Shown: positions 42,843-51,906 of the stretch, piece after piece
Position numbering within the stretch: the stretch's first letter is position 1
How the letters are laid out: the number at the start of each line of letters is the position of its first letter
Assembly: GCF_037300705.1 (NCBI RefSeq)
Contig: NZ_CP147776.1
Location: 62,001-126,000, forward strand
Direction of reading: 5' to 3'
From: Massilia sp. W12
GTDB lineage: Bacteria; Pseudomonadota; Gammaproteobacteria; Burkholderiales; Burkholderiaceae_D
DNA: 64,000 bases
The notes under the pieces: generated by a model
Told to the model about the DNA's origin: nothing
What the model saw: only the letters and a program-made list of their open reading frames with translations
Database searches by the model: none
Program-made: the position numbers and the translations under genes

Positions 42843-44639
42843 ATGCCACCCGCCCTCATCGCACTGTATTCCCGCTTCATCGAGGTGGCCACGCCCGGCT
42901 TGAGTCTCTTGATTTTGAGTCTGGCCGCCTGGCTCAGTTTGCCGCTTTTATTGTGCTGGCGACATGCGCGCCGCCTGCTGCGCTTGCGTCTGGCCCCGCC
43001 CTTGCCTGAAATATTGACTGACGGCGCCGCGCTGTCGCCCGATTTGCGCGCCTGCCAATTAGCCTTGCGCAGCGCGGCGACGGAATTGCAAGAAGCCGGT
43101 TTTCAACGTCAGCAAAGTTGGCGCAGCCATGGCTTGGCGCAGCAAACCATGGAACTGCAAGAACTCTGGTGGAATCCGCAGATGCAAGTGCATGCCCTGC
43201 TCAGCTTGCACCCGGCGCCGCAATTCGGCCAATGTTATGAAATCGTGCTGCAGGATTGGAATGCGCAAGGGCGCAGCCTGCTGACCTGCTGGCGCGGCGC
43301 ACCCGGTCTGAGCCGCCTGCGCCTGCCGCAACCGGGAATGGAAGTGCAATACTGCGCCGGCGTCACCCTGCAAGAGATGCTGAGCGCCCACCTGCGCCGC
43401 CTGCAGGAATTGGACTGGCGCTGCGTGCAAGCCGGCAGCGCATGTTGGCAGGCGCAACGCAATCTGGCTGAACAGCTCTTGCCCTTCGGCTTGCGCGCCG
43501 GCCAATTGCGCGTCTGCCGCGAGCGCGCCGGCGCACGCACCCTGTACCGGCTGCGCCTCTGGAGCGCGCTGCGGATTGCCGCGCAACATCTGCGCGCCGC
43601 CGCCTGGCGCCAATGGGCGCGCTGGCGCCGCCTGCCCTGGCGCGTCAGCGATGCCGCCATGCTGCAAGTGGCGCACAGCTGGCAATGGCAGCAAGCTTAC
43701 GCCAGCGGCTGGCTGCGCGCGCAAAAACCGCGCGCAGTGGCTTACTGGGCCGCCTTGATTCCGGGCGCGCTGTGCTTGTGGCTGAGCTGGCGCGCGCAAA
43801 GTCTGGTGGCCGCCGGCGTGCTCTTGATCATGCTCGGCCTGCATCTGGCCTGGCTGGGTTTGCAAAGCCGGCTGGCGCAATGGCAGCTGCAGCGCGAGGC
43901 CGGCAGCCGCCTGCGCCATCCGCTGTTACTCCTGGCCGGTTTGCTGGCCGGCCCGGCCTTTGGCATTGGTCTGGCCTTGGGCTTGACGCTCGGCCTGGTG
44001 CAAGGCTGGCTGCAGCCGGATCAGGGCGGCGCCCTGTTTTGGCTGATTCTGTTCTCTCTGGTGCTGCACCTGGGCCAATTACTGCCTTTGCGCGTGTACA
44101 GCGGCGGACAAATGCTGGATTTGCTGCTGCCCTGGGCCTGGCCGCGCCTCTTGCTCTGCCTCGGCAGCGCGCTAACCTTGTTCACCCTGTCCTGCTGGCT
44201 GCCGCTGCCGCGCCGTCTGCTGGTGCTGGGCCTGGTCTTGCTCTTGCTCTGGCGTGTCCCCGGATTGTGGCGGCGGGCGAATGCGGTGCGCCTGTTGCGC
44301 GCCCATCCCGCGCCCGCCGGCGCGCACGGCTTCGCCCTCTGGCGCAGCCTGGCGCGGCAGCGCGTGCTGGGGGCGGGCGGCAAGTGGCTGCTGGCGCATC
44401 AATTGCCGGCGCTGGCCTTGCGTGTGCGGCCCGGTGTTTCATCGGCTTTATTTGGTTTGAGCTTGTATCTGCTGTTGGCCCTGTTGCCGGCGCTGACCAT
44501 AGGCGGCTTGTTTTTGAGCAAACCGCAACAAAGCATTCAAGTCTGGAAACAGGGACAGCAAGTAGTGTGGGGACAGGCGGAAAATCCGGCCCCGGCCCCG
44601 CTCGACAGCGCCGCCGCGCGCCATGCGCGCCTGCAATAA
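42843..44639 (+). CDS. Large polytopic membrane protein of unknown function
   Basis: A 598-residue protein. A first helix (residues ~18-40) is followed by a long Arg/Gln/Leu-rich soluble region (~45-295) and then ten or so helices from ~300 on. The segment HLGQLLPLRVYSGGQMLDLL faintly recalls the second motif of M50 site-2 proteases (N-x-x-P-x-x-x-L-D-G-G), but no HExxH is visible, so it would be an inactive relative at best. No other family recognised. The following gene starts 78 bases later. Confidence 0.7.
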   Translation: MPPALIALYSRFIEVATPGLSLLILSLAAWLSLPLLLCWRHARRLLRLRLAPPLPEILTDGAALSPDLRACQLALRSAATELQEAGFQRQQSWRSHGLAQQTMELQELWWNPQMQVHALLSLHPAPQFGQCYEIVLQDWNAQGRSLLTCWRGAPGLSRLRLPQPGMEVQYCAGVTLQEMLSAHLRRLQELDWRCVQAGSACWQAQRNLAEQLLPFGLRAGQLRVCRERAGARTLYRLRLWSALRIAAQHLRAAAWRQWARWRRLPWRVSDAAMLQVAHSWQWQQAYASGWLRAQKPRAVAYWAALIPGALCLWLSWRAQSLVAAGVLLIMLGLHLAWLGLQSRLAQWQLQREAGSRLRHPLLLLAGLLAGPAFGIGLALGLTLGLVQGWLQPDQGGALFWLILFSLVLHLGQLLPLRVYSGGQMLDLLLPWAWPRLLLCLGSALTLFTLSCWLPLPRRLLVLGLVLLLLWRVPGLWRRANAVRLLRAHPAPAGAHGFALWRSLARQRVLGAGGKWLLAHQLPALALRVRPGVSSALFGLSLYLLLALLPALTIGGLFLSKPQQSIQVWKQGQQVVWGQAENPAPAPLDSAAARHARLQ

Positions 44640-44717
44640 GCGCAATCCATGCGGCGGCTTGCGGCAAACCGCGCGAGCCAGGATAATGCCAGCTCTTCCT
44701 CTTACCGAGTCACGCCC

Positions 44718-46505
44718 ATGTCCAGCCGTTTCCCGTCCCGCGCGCGCATTCTGGCCGCGCTGTTTGGCGCCGCACTGAGCGCCGCCAGTCCGAGCGCCAG
44801 CGCGGATACTCTGCAAACCCAATCCGAATTAAGCGGCTTTGTGCGCACCGGGCGCTATGCCGAAGTGGGGGAATTATGCGAACGTTTTGCGCGCCGTTAT
44901 CCGCAATGGGTGCGCTGTCTGCAATTCGGCGTCACCCCGGAAGGACGCAAAATGCATGCGCTGGCGGTTTCCACCGGCAGCCGTTTGACGCCGCAGGCGG
45001 CGCAAGCCGCGCGTATTCCGGTGGTGCTGGCGCAGGGCGCCATCCACGCCGGCGAAATTGATGGCAAAGACGCCGGCTTTTTATGGCTGCGTGAAATACT
45101 GGCCGACGGCAAGCGGCGCGCCGTGCTGGAAAATCAAATTCTGCTGTTTGTCCCGGTATTCAATCCCGATGGGCATGAGCGCTTTGGCCGCTGGAGCCGG
45201 CCAAACCAGCGCGGCCCGGAACAGATGGGCTGGCGCGTCACCGCGCAAAACATCAATCTCAACCGCGATTACGCCAAAGCCGAGAGCGCCGAAATGGCGG
45301 CCATGCTGCGCCTGGTGCGCGAATGGGATCCGCTGATCTATATCGATATGCATGTCACCAACGGCGCGCAATTCCAGCACGATATTTCAGTGCAGATCGA
45401 GCCGGTGCATGCCTCTGACGCCGGGTTGCAGGAAATCGGCCGCAGCATGCAAAACGGCGCCATGGAGCGCTTGCGCCAGCAAGGCAGCCTGCCGCTGCCG
45501 TTTTACATGGAATTTCAGGAAACCGACCAGCCGGCCTCCGGCTTTGCCGACAATCTGCCGCCGCCGCGCTTCTCACATGGCTATTTCCACCTGCGCAACC
45601 GCTTTGGCGTGCTGGTTGAGCTGCATTCCTGGAAAGAATATCCCTACCGCGTGAAAGTCATGCGCAATGCGCTGGACGCGATTTTGCAGCAAAGCGCGCA
45701 AGATGGCCGCAAATGGCTGCAAGAAGCCCGCGCGGCGGATGTGCGCGCCAGCCAATTGGGCGGCAAGCCGGTGGCCCTGACATACCGCACCAGCGAAGCC
45801 AGCCGCATGATTGACTTCCAGGGCTATGCCTACAGCCATAGCAAATCAGATATTTCAGGGGCGACCATGGTGCGCTACGACGAAACCCGGCCTCAGGTCT
45901 GGCGCGTGCCCCTGCGCGAGCAAATCGAAGTCCAGAACAGCATCGCCGCGCCGCGCGCCGGCTATTTGATCCCGCAAGCCTGGGCCGCCATCATCGCCCC
46001 CAAACTGGACTTGCACGGCATCCAATATCAGCGCGCTGCGCGCGCCGGCAGCGCCACCTTGCTTGCCTGGCGCGCCAGCGAATTCAGTTTCAGCAAAGAC
46101 AGCAGCGAAGGCCGCCAGCGCCTCGAAGCCAAGGGCGAATGGCGCAGCGAAACCCAGAGCTGGCCGGCAGGCAGCTTGTATGTCCCGATCAACCAGCCCA
46201 AAGCGCGCCTGATCGTGGCCTTGCTGGAACCGGGCGCGCCGGACGCCTTCCTGGCCTGGGGGTATTTCAACATCGCTTTTGAGAAAAAAGAATATATGGA
46301 GAGCTATGTGGCGGAAGAAGTGGCGCAAAATATGCTGGCGGCAGATCCGGCCTTGCGCGCTGCGTTTGCGGAAAAGTTGCGCGATCCCCAATTTGCCGCC
46401 GATCCGCATGCGCGCCTGGCGTTTTTCGCCAGCCGCCATCCCTCATATGACGCGCGCTGGAAGCTGTATCCGGTGCTGCGCCTGGAACAGCCACTGGAGC
46501 AATAA
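44718..46505 (+). CDS. M14 family zinc carboxypeptidase, exported
   Basis: A 595-residue exported metallopeptidase: signal peptide (residues 1-29, ...SASADTLQ), then the M14 domain. Zinc ligands H110 and E113 are in IHAGEIDGKDAGF and the third His is in IYIDMHVTNGAQFQHD; substrate-binding NLNRDY and VFNPDGHERFGRW, and the catalytic Glu region GVLVELHSWKEYPYRV are visible. A long C-terminal domain of unknown role follows. It cuts C-terminal residues or peptidoglycan peptides. The next gene, 1 base later, encodes an I78-type inhibitor. Confidence 0.88.
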   Translation: MSSRFPSRARILAALFGAALSAASPSASADTLQTQSELSGFVRTGRYAEVGELCERFARRYPQWVRCLQFGVTPEGRKMHALAVSTGSRLTPQAAQAARIPVVLAQGAIHAGEIDGKDAGFLWLREILADGKRRAVLENQILLFVPVFNPDGHERFGRWSRPNQRGPEQMGWRVTAQNINLNRDYAKAESAEMAAMLRLVREWDPLIYIDMHVTNGAQFQHDISVQIEPVHASDAGLQEIGRSMQNGAMERLRQQGSLPLPFYMEFQETDQPASGFADNLPPPRFSHGYFHLRNRFGVLVELHSWKEYPYRVKVMRNALDAILQQSAQDGRKWLQEARAADVRASQLGGKPVALTYRTSEASRMIDFQGYAYSHSKSDISGATMVRYDETRPQVWRVPLREQIEVQNSIAAPRAGYLIPQAWAAIIAPKLDLHGIQYQRAARAGSATLLAWRASEFSFSKDSSEGRQRLEAKGEWRSETQSWPAGSLYVPINQPKARLIVALLEPGAPDAFLAWGYFNIAFEKKEYMESYVAEEVAQNMLAADPALRAAFAEKLRDPQFAADPHARLAFFASRHPSYDARWKLYPVLRLEQPLEQ

Positions 46506-46506
46506 C

Positions 46507-46698
46507 ATGGAACATCGCGAATTGCAGGAAATCTTGAATCAGCAACTGCCGGGGCGCTTGCTGCGGGTTGCGCAGGCGGGCGGATTTGTGACCCAGGACG
46601 TGGTTCCGGGGCGCATCACAGTGTGGCTGGACGAAACCGGGCGCGTTGCCAGCGTACGTGTCGATGGCGCAACACAGGCGCTGGAAGAAGCCGTCTAA
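46507..46698 (+). CDS. Inhibitor I78-like small protein
   Basis: A 63-residue protein without a signal peptide. LPGRLLRVAQAGGFVTQDVV, then PGRITVWLDETGRVASVRVD, follows the potato-inhibitor-like layout of the I78 family (R near the N-terminus, P-x-R-hydrophobic, D-x-x-G-x-I-x-x-V). It starts 1 base after the M14 peptidase stop, so the two are translated together. It may restrain that enzyme or another protease; the lack of a signal peptide would keep it in the cytoplasm, which does not fit an exported target. Confidence 0.65.
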   Translation: MEHRELQEILNQQLPGRLLRVAQAGGFVTQDVVPGRITVWLDETGRVASVRVDGATQALEEAV

Positions 46699-46723
46699 AG
46701 GTGTCTCAAGTCACCCGCAGCAC

Positions 46724-46754
46724 GCCAGCGCCCGTGTCGCACACGGACGCTGGC
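46724..46754. terminator. Hairpin after the I78-like gene
   Basis: 14-base arms with one mismatch and a three-base loop. The T run is on the minus strand only, so it may not end plus-strand transcripts well. Confidence 0.4.
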
Positions 46755-46895
46755 GCTCTCTGAAAAAAGCGTGTTACCGCCCTGTCAAGTGAAGCCGGTC
46801 ACAAGCGAATGGGGTGGAGAGAAAAATATTTCAGCTGCGTTGCTTCCCGTCCTGGTATAGCGTGCAGGAATCCCCATTCTGAAGTTCTTCCGGCC

Positions 46896-48401
46896 ATGTA
46901 TGCACTGACGCAACAAATGCTTAACCGTGCTGTCTGGCAAGCTTGTGACAGCTTCCGCGCCTCGGTTGATTCATACGAGTACAAAAATTTTGTGCTCGGC
47001 ATGCTGTTCTTGAAATTTATCGCCGACGTGATGCGCGATCACGACGAGGGACGCAGCCCGGATGTGCCGGAACTGTTCAATCTGCCGCTGGAAGCAAATT
47101 TTTACTGGCTGCTGGATAAAAGCCCGGAAAGCGGCAACCAACTGCGTCTGGATCGCGCCCTGCGCCTGCTGGAATTGGCCAACCGCGACAAACTCAATCG
47201 CGTATTTGATGAAATTCAATTCGATTCCGCGCATTTGGGCGCAGCGGCGCGGCGCGATGAATTGGCGCGCCAGCTGCTGCAAAAATTCTCCCGTCCCGAA
47301 CTCGATTTACGCCCCAGCCGCATCGGCTCGCTGGATGTGATCGGCAACGCCTATGAATACCTGATTGCGCGTTTCGCCAGCGATAGCGGCAAAAAAGCCG
47401 GCGAATTCTATACCCCGGCGCAAGTCTCGGAATTAATGGCGATGTTAGTCGATGCGCAAGACGGCGAACGCATCTATGACCCGGCGTGCGGCTCCGGCTC
47501 ATTGCTGCTGCACTGCCTGCGCCATGCGCGCAGCCGCAATGCGCGCAGCAAAATCAGCTTATGGGGACAGGAATCAAAATTCACCACCTGGCAGCTGGCC
47601 AAGATGAATATGTTTTTGCACGGCGAAAGCGGGGAGCGCATCATGTGGGCCGATTCCCTGCTTGAACCCAAATTCGTCGATCTGCAACAACAGCTGTATC
47701 AATTTGAAGTCGTGGTGGCGAATCCGCCGTTTTCCTTGCAGGAATGGGGCCATGCCAGCCTGCAGCAAGACCGCTGGAAGCGCTTTGCGCGCGGCATGCC
47801 GCCAGCCTCAAACGGCGACTACGCATTTCTATTGCATATGCTGGCCAGCCTTGATCCGCAACGCGGGCGGATGGCGGTGATTGTGCCGGGCGGGGTCTTA
47901 TTCCGGCGCGGCGCGGAAGGCGAATTGCGGCGCAAGCTGCTGCAGGAAAATCTGATTGAAAGCGTGATCGCCCTGCCGCCGAATCTGTTTTACGGCACCG
48001 AACTGAGCGCCTCGATTTTATTCATGCGCAGCGGCAAGCGCACGCGCGATATTTTATTCATAGACGCCAGCCGCGAATGCGACGCCAGCCAGCGTAAAAA
48101 CCGCCTGCGCGAAAGCGACTTGCAAGGCATCATGCAACAAGTGCGCAGCCGCAGCAGCACACCCGGTTACGCCAGCCTGGTCAGCCTGGAGCAAGTGCTG
48201 GCGCAAGATGGCGATTTGCGCGTCGCAGCCTGGGTCGAAGCGCCGCCCGGCGGCAGTGAAAACCCTGATCTGCAAGCCCTGCTGGCGCAACAGGAGGCGG
48301 TGCGGCGGCAAATCGCCGCCAGCGACGCCGAATTGCGCGCCGCGCTGCGCGCGCTGGGCGTCTTGCCGCCGCTGCACGCCGAAGACGGGGACGCGTCATG
48401 A
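46896..48401 (+). CDS. hsdM: Type I restriction-modification methyltransferase subunit HsdM
   Basis: A ~501-residue N6-adenine DNA methyltransferase. The N-terminal helical domain (FRASVDSYEYKNFVLGMLFL) is followed by KKAGEFYTPAQVSELMAML, SAM motif I DPACGSGSLLLHCL and the catalytic NPPF in VVANPPFSLQEWG. Later GVLFRRGAEGELRRKLL and ALPPNLFYGTELSASILF are typical. ATG at 46896 and one at 46917 are both possible; neither has a clear ribosome site. hsdS overlaps its stop by four bases. No hsdR follows. Confidence 0.93.
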   Translation: MYALTQQMLNRAVWQACDSFRASVDSYEYKNFVLGMLFLKFIADVMRDHDEGRSPDVPELFNLPLEANFYWLLDKSPESGNQLRLDRALRLLELANRDKLNRVFDEIQFDSAHLGAAARRDELARQLLQKFSRPELDLRPSRIGSLDVIGNAYEYLIARFASDSGKKAGEFYTPAQVSELMAMLVDAQDGERIYDPACGSGSLLLHCLRHARSRNARSKISLWGQESKFTTWQLAKMNMFLHGESGERIMWADSLLEPKFVDLQQQLYQFEVVVANPPFSLQEWGHASLQQDRWKRFARGMPPASNGDYAFLLHMLASLDPQRGRMAVIVPGGVLFRRGAEGELRRKLLQENLIESVIALPPNLFYGTELSASILFMRSGKRTRDILFIDASRECDASQRKNRLRESDLQGIMQQVRSRSSTPGYASLVSLEQVLAQDGDLRVAAWVEAPPGGSENPDLQALLAQQEAVRRQIAASDAELRAALRALGVLPPLHAEDGDAS

Positions 48402-49597
48402 GCGGCTGGCCGCTGCGCAGTCTGGCCCAATGCGTGCAGAGCCAGACCGGTCTGGTGGTGAATGCGCGCAAGCAGGGCGCGGCAAGCGCGCGTCTGCCAT
48501 ATTTGAGCACGCGCAATGTGCAACAAGATGGACTGGATTTATCCGATGTGGGCGAGATTGCGCTTGATGCGGCCAGTGCTGCACGCGCGCGTTTGCAAAG
48601 CGGCGACGTGCTCTTGCTCAAGGGCGGCAGCCCGCAGCATCTGGGCCGCAGCGCATTGTGGCGCGCGGAATTGGCCGAATGCCTGCATCAAAACCATCTG
48701 CTGGTCTTGCGTTGCGGCGACGGCATCTTGCCCGAATATTTACTGGCGCTGTTGCAAAGCGCGCCGGTGCGCGCCTATTTTCAGCGCCAGGCTTGCAGCA
48801 GCACGCGCCTGGCGCATTTGACGCTGGATGCGGTGCTGCAACTGCGCTTCATTCTGCCGCCGCTGGCGCAGCAACAAAACCGCTGCGCCGCGCTGCTGGA
48901 AGTCGAGCGCCAAATCAGCCTCAGCCAGGAAGCCATTCAGCGCAGCCGGGAATTGCAACAAGCATTGCGTCTGCGTCTCTTGCAGGCTGCGGCGCAGGAC
49001 TGGCCGCTGCAGCCGCTGGGCCGGCTGTGCCGCTTTGGCGGCAATCTGGAGGCCCGCGAACGCTTATTTCTGCCGCCTTTCCGCTATATCGAAATCAGCG
49101 ATTTGACGCAGGGCGGGATACGTCCCGATTTACCGCTGATCCAGGCGGATAAAGCGCCGGCGCGGGCGCGCCGCCGCCTGCAGGCTGGCGCAATTTTGCT
49201 CGGCATGGCGCGCCCGGAATTGCAGCGCTTTGCGCGCGTCGGCCCGGAGCATGCCGACTGTATCGCCAGCACTGCTTTCGCGGTGCTCTTGCCGCAAGCG
49301 GAATTGGATGGCGATTTTCTGTTTCACACGCTGTTCGCGCCCTATCTGGCGCAGCAAATGCAGCAAGCCGCACGCGGCGGCACGATTCCAGCCTTGAATC
49401 AGGATTGCATTGCCGCCCTGCAAATCGCGCTGCCGCCGCTGGCGCGGCAAGTGCAAATCGCGCGCGCCATGAACGCCCTGTTTGCGCGTTTGCAAGGCGA
49501 GTTGCGTGAGCTGGCTTGCCTGCAAGCCCTGCAGCAGCGCTTATTGCAGGATGTCTTGCCGCCCTTGCCGCCGCAAGATTACGCCGGCAAACCTTGA
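48398..49597 (+). CDS. hsdS: Type I restriction-modification specificity subunit HsdS
   Basis: A 399-residue specificity subunit with two target recognition domains. The conserved helical spacers are seen in LPPLAQQQNRCAALLEVERQ and, near the end, LPPLARQVQIARAMNALFAR. The first domain spans about residues 1-150, the second about 205-345. It directs the HsdM methylase to a bipartite sequence. The stop lies inside the last codons of the convergent soxB. HsdR is missing. Confidence 0.9.
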   Translation: MSGWPLRSLAQCVQSQTGLVVNARKQGAASARLPYLSTRNVQQDGLDLSDVGEIALDAASAARARLQSGDVLLLKGGSPQHLGRSALWRAELAECLHQNHLLVLRCGDGILPEYLLALLQSAPVRAYFQRQACSSTRLAHLTLDAVLQLRFILPPLAQQQNRCAALLEVERQISLSQEAIQRSRELQQALRLRLLQAAAQDWPLQPLGRLCRFGGNLEARERLFLPPFRYIEISDLTQGGIRPDLPLIQADKAPARARRRLQAGAILLGMARPELQRFARVGPEHADCIASTAFAVLLPQAELDGDFLFHTLFAPYLAQQMQQAARGGTIPALNQDCIAALQIALPPLARQVQIARAMNALFARLQGELRELACLQALQQRLLQDVLPPLPPQDYAGKP

Positions 49598-51282
49598 TTG
49601 CCCTGTAAGCCGATAATGCGCGGCACATTCGGCTGTTGCACGCGCACCGTTTTCTGTTCCCGCAACCAGGGCGCCAGCACGTCCCAAATCATCGGCCCCT
49701 GCTGTCCCTGCACCCCGGCCCAGCTCGCCACCTTGTACTTGCGGCTGGCGTCCAGCGGCTTGCCGTGCAGACGCAAATCACTGATGCGGCTGCCCATTTT
49801 TTGCAGTGGCGCAATGCTGTAGGTCAAACCGCCGGTGCGCACCATATCGCCGCCTTGCTGGTAATACGGATCGGGATTGAACAGATTGTCAGCAACATCT
49901 TCCAAAATCCCTTTGATCTCCGCGCCGCTGAGCAGATTCACACTGACTTGCGAATACGTGGTCGCGGTCTGGCTCATTAAATCGCCATACGTGATGGGGC
50001 TGCCGGCCAGCAGGCTCGGGCCCCAGCGGAAACCGGGCGAAAATGCGATTTCCGCATCGCGCGCGGCCATCAAACCATCCAAAATCAATTGATCAAAGCC
50101 GCCATTGAAATTACCGCGCCGGTGCAATTCGCCTTCGGTGCGGGTCAGCACTTCGCCCAATTGCGCAGCATACGGCGCATGCAAGGTCTGGATTAACTGC
50201 GCCATTTCCCGGTCTGGCGGCAGCAAATTGGAAAACACCGGCAGCAAGCGCCAGGCGTGGCGCTTGATCTTGCCCTCGCGCACCTCAAAATCGAGCACGC
50301 CGACAAACTTGCCATGACTGCCGCTGTTGCACACCAGCGTTTGGCCATCGCGGTTGGCAACCGGAATCGCCAGCGGCACAGCATCGTGTGTATGTCCCCC
50401 CAGAATGGCGTCCAGGCCGCTCACGCGCGCAGCCAGTTTCAGATCCACATCCATGCCATTATGCGACAGCAACACCACCACCCGGGCGCCCTTGGCGCGC
50501 AGATCCAAAATCAGTTTTTGCAGATTTTCTTCTTCGATGCCAAAGCGCCAATCCGGCATCAAATGACGCGGATTGGCCACCGGCGTGTAGGGAAAGGCCT
50601 GGCCGATCACAGCGACCGGCACGCCATTGACTTCGCGCCACAAATGCGAAGCGAACACCGGGTCGCCGAAATCCTGGGTTTGCACATTCTGCGCAATGAA
50701 AGCAATGCGCTCGCGCAAACGGGTTTGGATCAATTCCTGCACACGCTTGGCGCCCAGCGTCATTTCCCAATGCGCGGTCATCGCATCCACCCCCAGCAAG
50801 AGGCAGGCTTGCGCCATATCTTCGCCCTGCGTCCACAGCGCTGGCCCCGAGCCTTGCCAGGTGTCGCCGCCATCCAGCAACAAGGCGTTGGGGCGCTGCG
50901 CGCGCAAACGCTTGATCAGGGTGGCCAGATGGGCAAACCCGCCCAGCTTGCCGTAACGCTGCGCATTTTCTTGAAAATCCAGATCAGCCAGGGCGTAGGC
51001 TGCGCGGCTGCGCGGCGCGATGCCGGCAGCCTGCAAGAGATGTTTGCCGGTCAGATGCGGCCAGCGGTTGGCGGCCTGGCCGACGCCAATGTTATAGCTG
51101 GCCTCGCGGTAATGCAGCGGCTGCAATTGCGCATGGCAATCGGTGAAATGCAGAAAATGCACATTCCCCACCCTTGGCAGATCATAGCTTTGCGCTTCGT
51201 CAGCGGCATGGCTCTGTCCCGGCAGCAGACCGGCGAGCGCGCCGGCGGTCAGGGATTGTAAGTACTCGCGCCGGCTGATCAT
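49579..51282 (-). CDS. soxB: Thiosulfohydrolase SoxB
   Basis: A 567-residue periplasmic dimanganese enzyme that releases sulfate from SoxYZ-bound cysteine S-sulfonate. It has a Tat-type start (SRREYLQSLTAGAL). Metal and active-site motifs: LHFTDCHAQLQP, LLLDGGDTWQGSG, AMTAHWEMTLGAKR, LSHNGMDVDLKLA and ILGGHTHDAVP. The C-terminal 5'-nucleotidase domain has GGFDQLILDGLMAARDAEIA. It overlaps soxX by four bases and hsdS by 19. Confidence 0.95.
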   Translation of the reverse strand: MISRREYLQSLTAGALAGLLPGQSHAADEAQSYDLPRVGNVHFLHFTDCHAQLQPLHYREASYNIGVGQAANRWPHLTGKHLLQAAGIAPRSRAAYALADLDFQENAQRYGKLGGFAHLATLIKRLRAQRPNALLLDGGDTWQGSGPALWTQGEDMAQACLLLGVDAMTAHWEMTLGAKRVQELIQTRLRERIAFIAQNVQTQDFGDPVFASHLWREVNGVPVAVIGQAFPYTPVANPRHLMPDWRFGIEEENLQKLILDLRAKGARVVVLLSHNGMDVDLKLAARVSGLDAILGGHTHDAVPLAIPVANRDGQTLVCNSGSHGKFVGVLDFEVREGKIKRHAWRLLPVFSNLLPPDREMAQLIQTLHAPYAAQLGEVLTRTEGELHRRGNFNGGFDQLILDGLMAARDAEIAFSPGFRWGPSLLAGSPITYGDLMSQTATTYSQVSVNLLSGAEIKGILEDVADNLFNPDPYYQQGGDMVRTGGLTYSIAPLQKMGSRISDLRLHGKPLDASRKYKVASWAGVQGQQGPMIWDVLAPWLREQKTVRVQQPNVPRIIGLQGNQGLPA

Positions 51283-51896
51283 TGATTCACCGGTGAGGCG
51301 GGATCGAGCAAGAGCGCCATCACATCGCGTATCTGCTCTTCAGTCAAAATACCTTGATGGCCGAAACGCGGCATCACCGAACAGGCGCGGTACGCTTGCG
51401 CATTGTAAATCTTGGCCCAGGTGTAGCGCAGCACCTCCTCACTGCCGCCGCGCAGCTTGCCGTACTGGCTTAAAGACGGCCCCAGATTGCCGAAAGAGAT
51501 TTCTTTTTTATTGATTTGGTGACAGGCGTAGCAATTCCCGCCATTCACCCCGCCGGCGGCGTCCGAGCTTTGCATGCCGCGCCCGTTTTGCGCAATCGCC
51601 TCGCCTTTTTTCCAATCGCCCAGCCATTTGCCATCTGCCGGATAACGCACCGTGGCCAATTGCTGCGCTTCCAATTCTGCCGCCGCAGCCCCTTCCAGCG
51701 TGGCCCCGCTGCACTGTTTTTGCGCAGCGTCGCGCTGCAACAGGCGTTCGCGGCTGGCCGCGCCCTTGCTTTGAAAATCGCGCGCAATCAGGGCTTCGGC
51801 TTCGCTGGCGATTTGCGCGGCGGAAAATTCCGGGGCCAGACCGGCCCCGGCGCAGCCTGCACACAGCAGGGACAGCAAGATCATCTGGTATCGCAT
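51279..51896 (-). CDS. soxX: Sulfur oxidation c-type cytochrome SoxX
   Basis: A 205-residue lipoprotein-like cytochrome (signal with LLCAGCAG). The heme site CYACH (within GGNCYACHQINKKE) and the axial Met in RACSVMPRFGHQG are present; the ending LTEEQIRDVMALLLDPASPV is typical. It pairs with SoxA to oxidise thiosulfate onto SoxYZ. It starts 10 bases after soxA; soxB overlaps its stop. Confidence 0.93.
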   Translation of the reverse strand: MRYQMILLSLLCAGCAGAGLAPEFSAAQIASEAEALIARDFQSKGAASRERLLQRDAAQKQCSGATLEGAAAAELEAQQLATVRYPADGKWLGDWKKGEAIAQNGRGMQSSDAAGGVNGGNCYACHQINKKEISFGNLGPSLSQYGKLRGGSEEVLRYTWAKIYNAQAYRACSVMPRFGHQGILTEEQIRDVMALLLDPASPVNQ

Positions 51897-51906
51897 AGCG
51901 TCCCCT

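Noticed and set aside
50257-51261. 334-codon open frame opposite soxB
   Set aside because: Antisense to soxB, no ribosome site and no recognisable domain.
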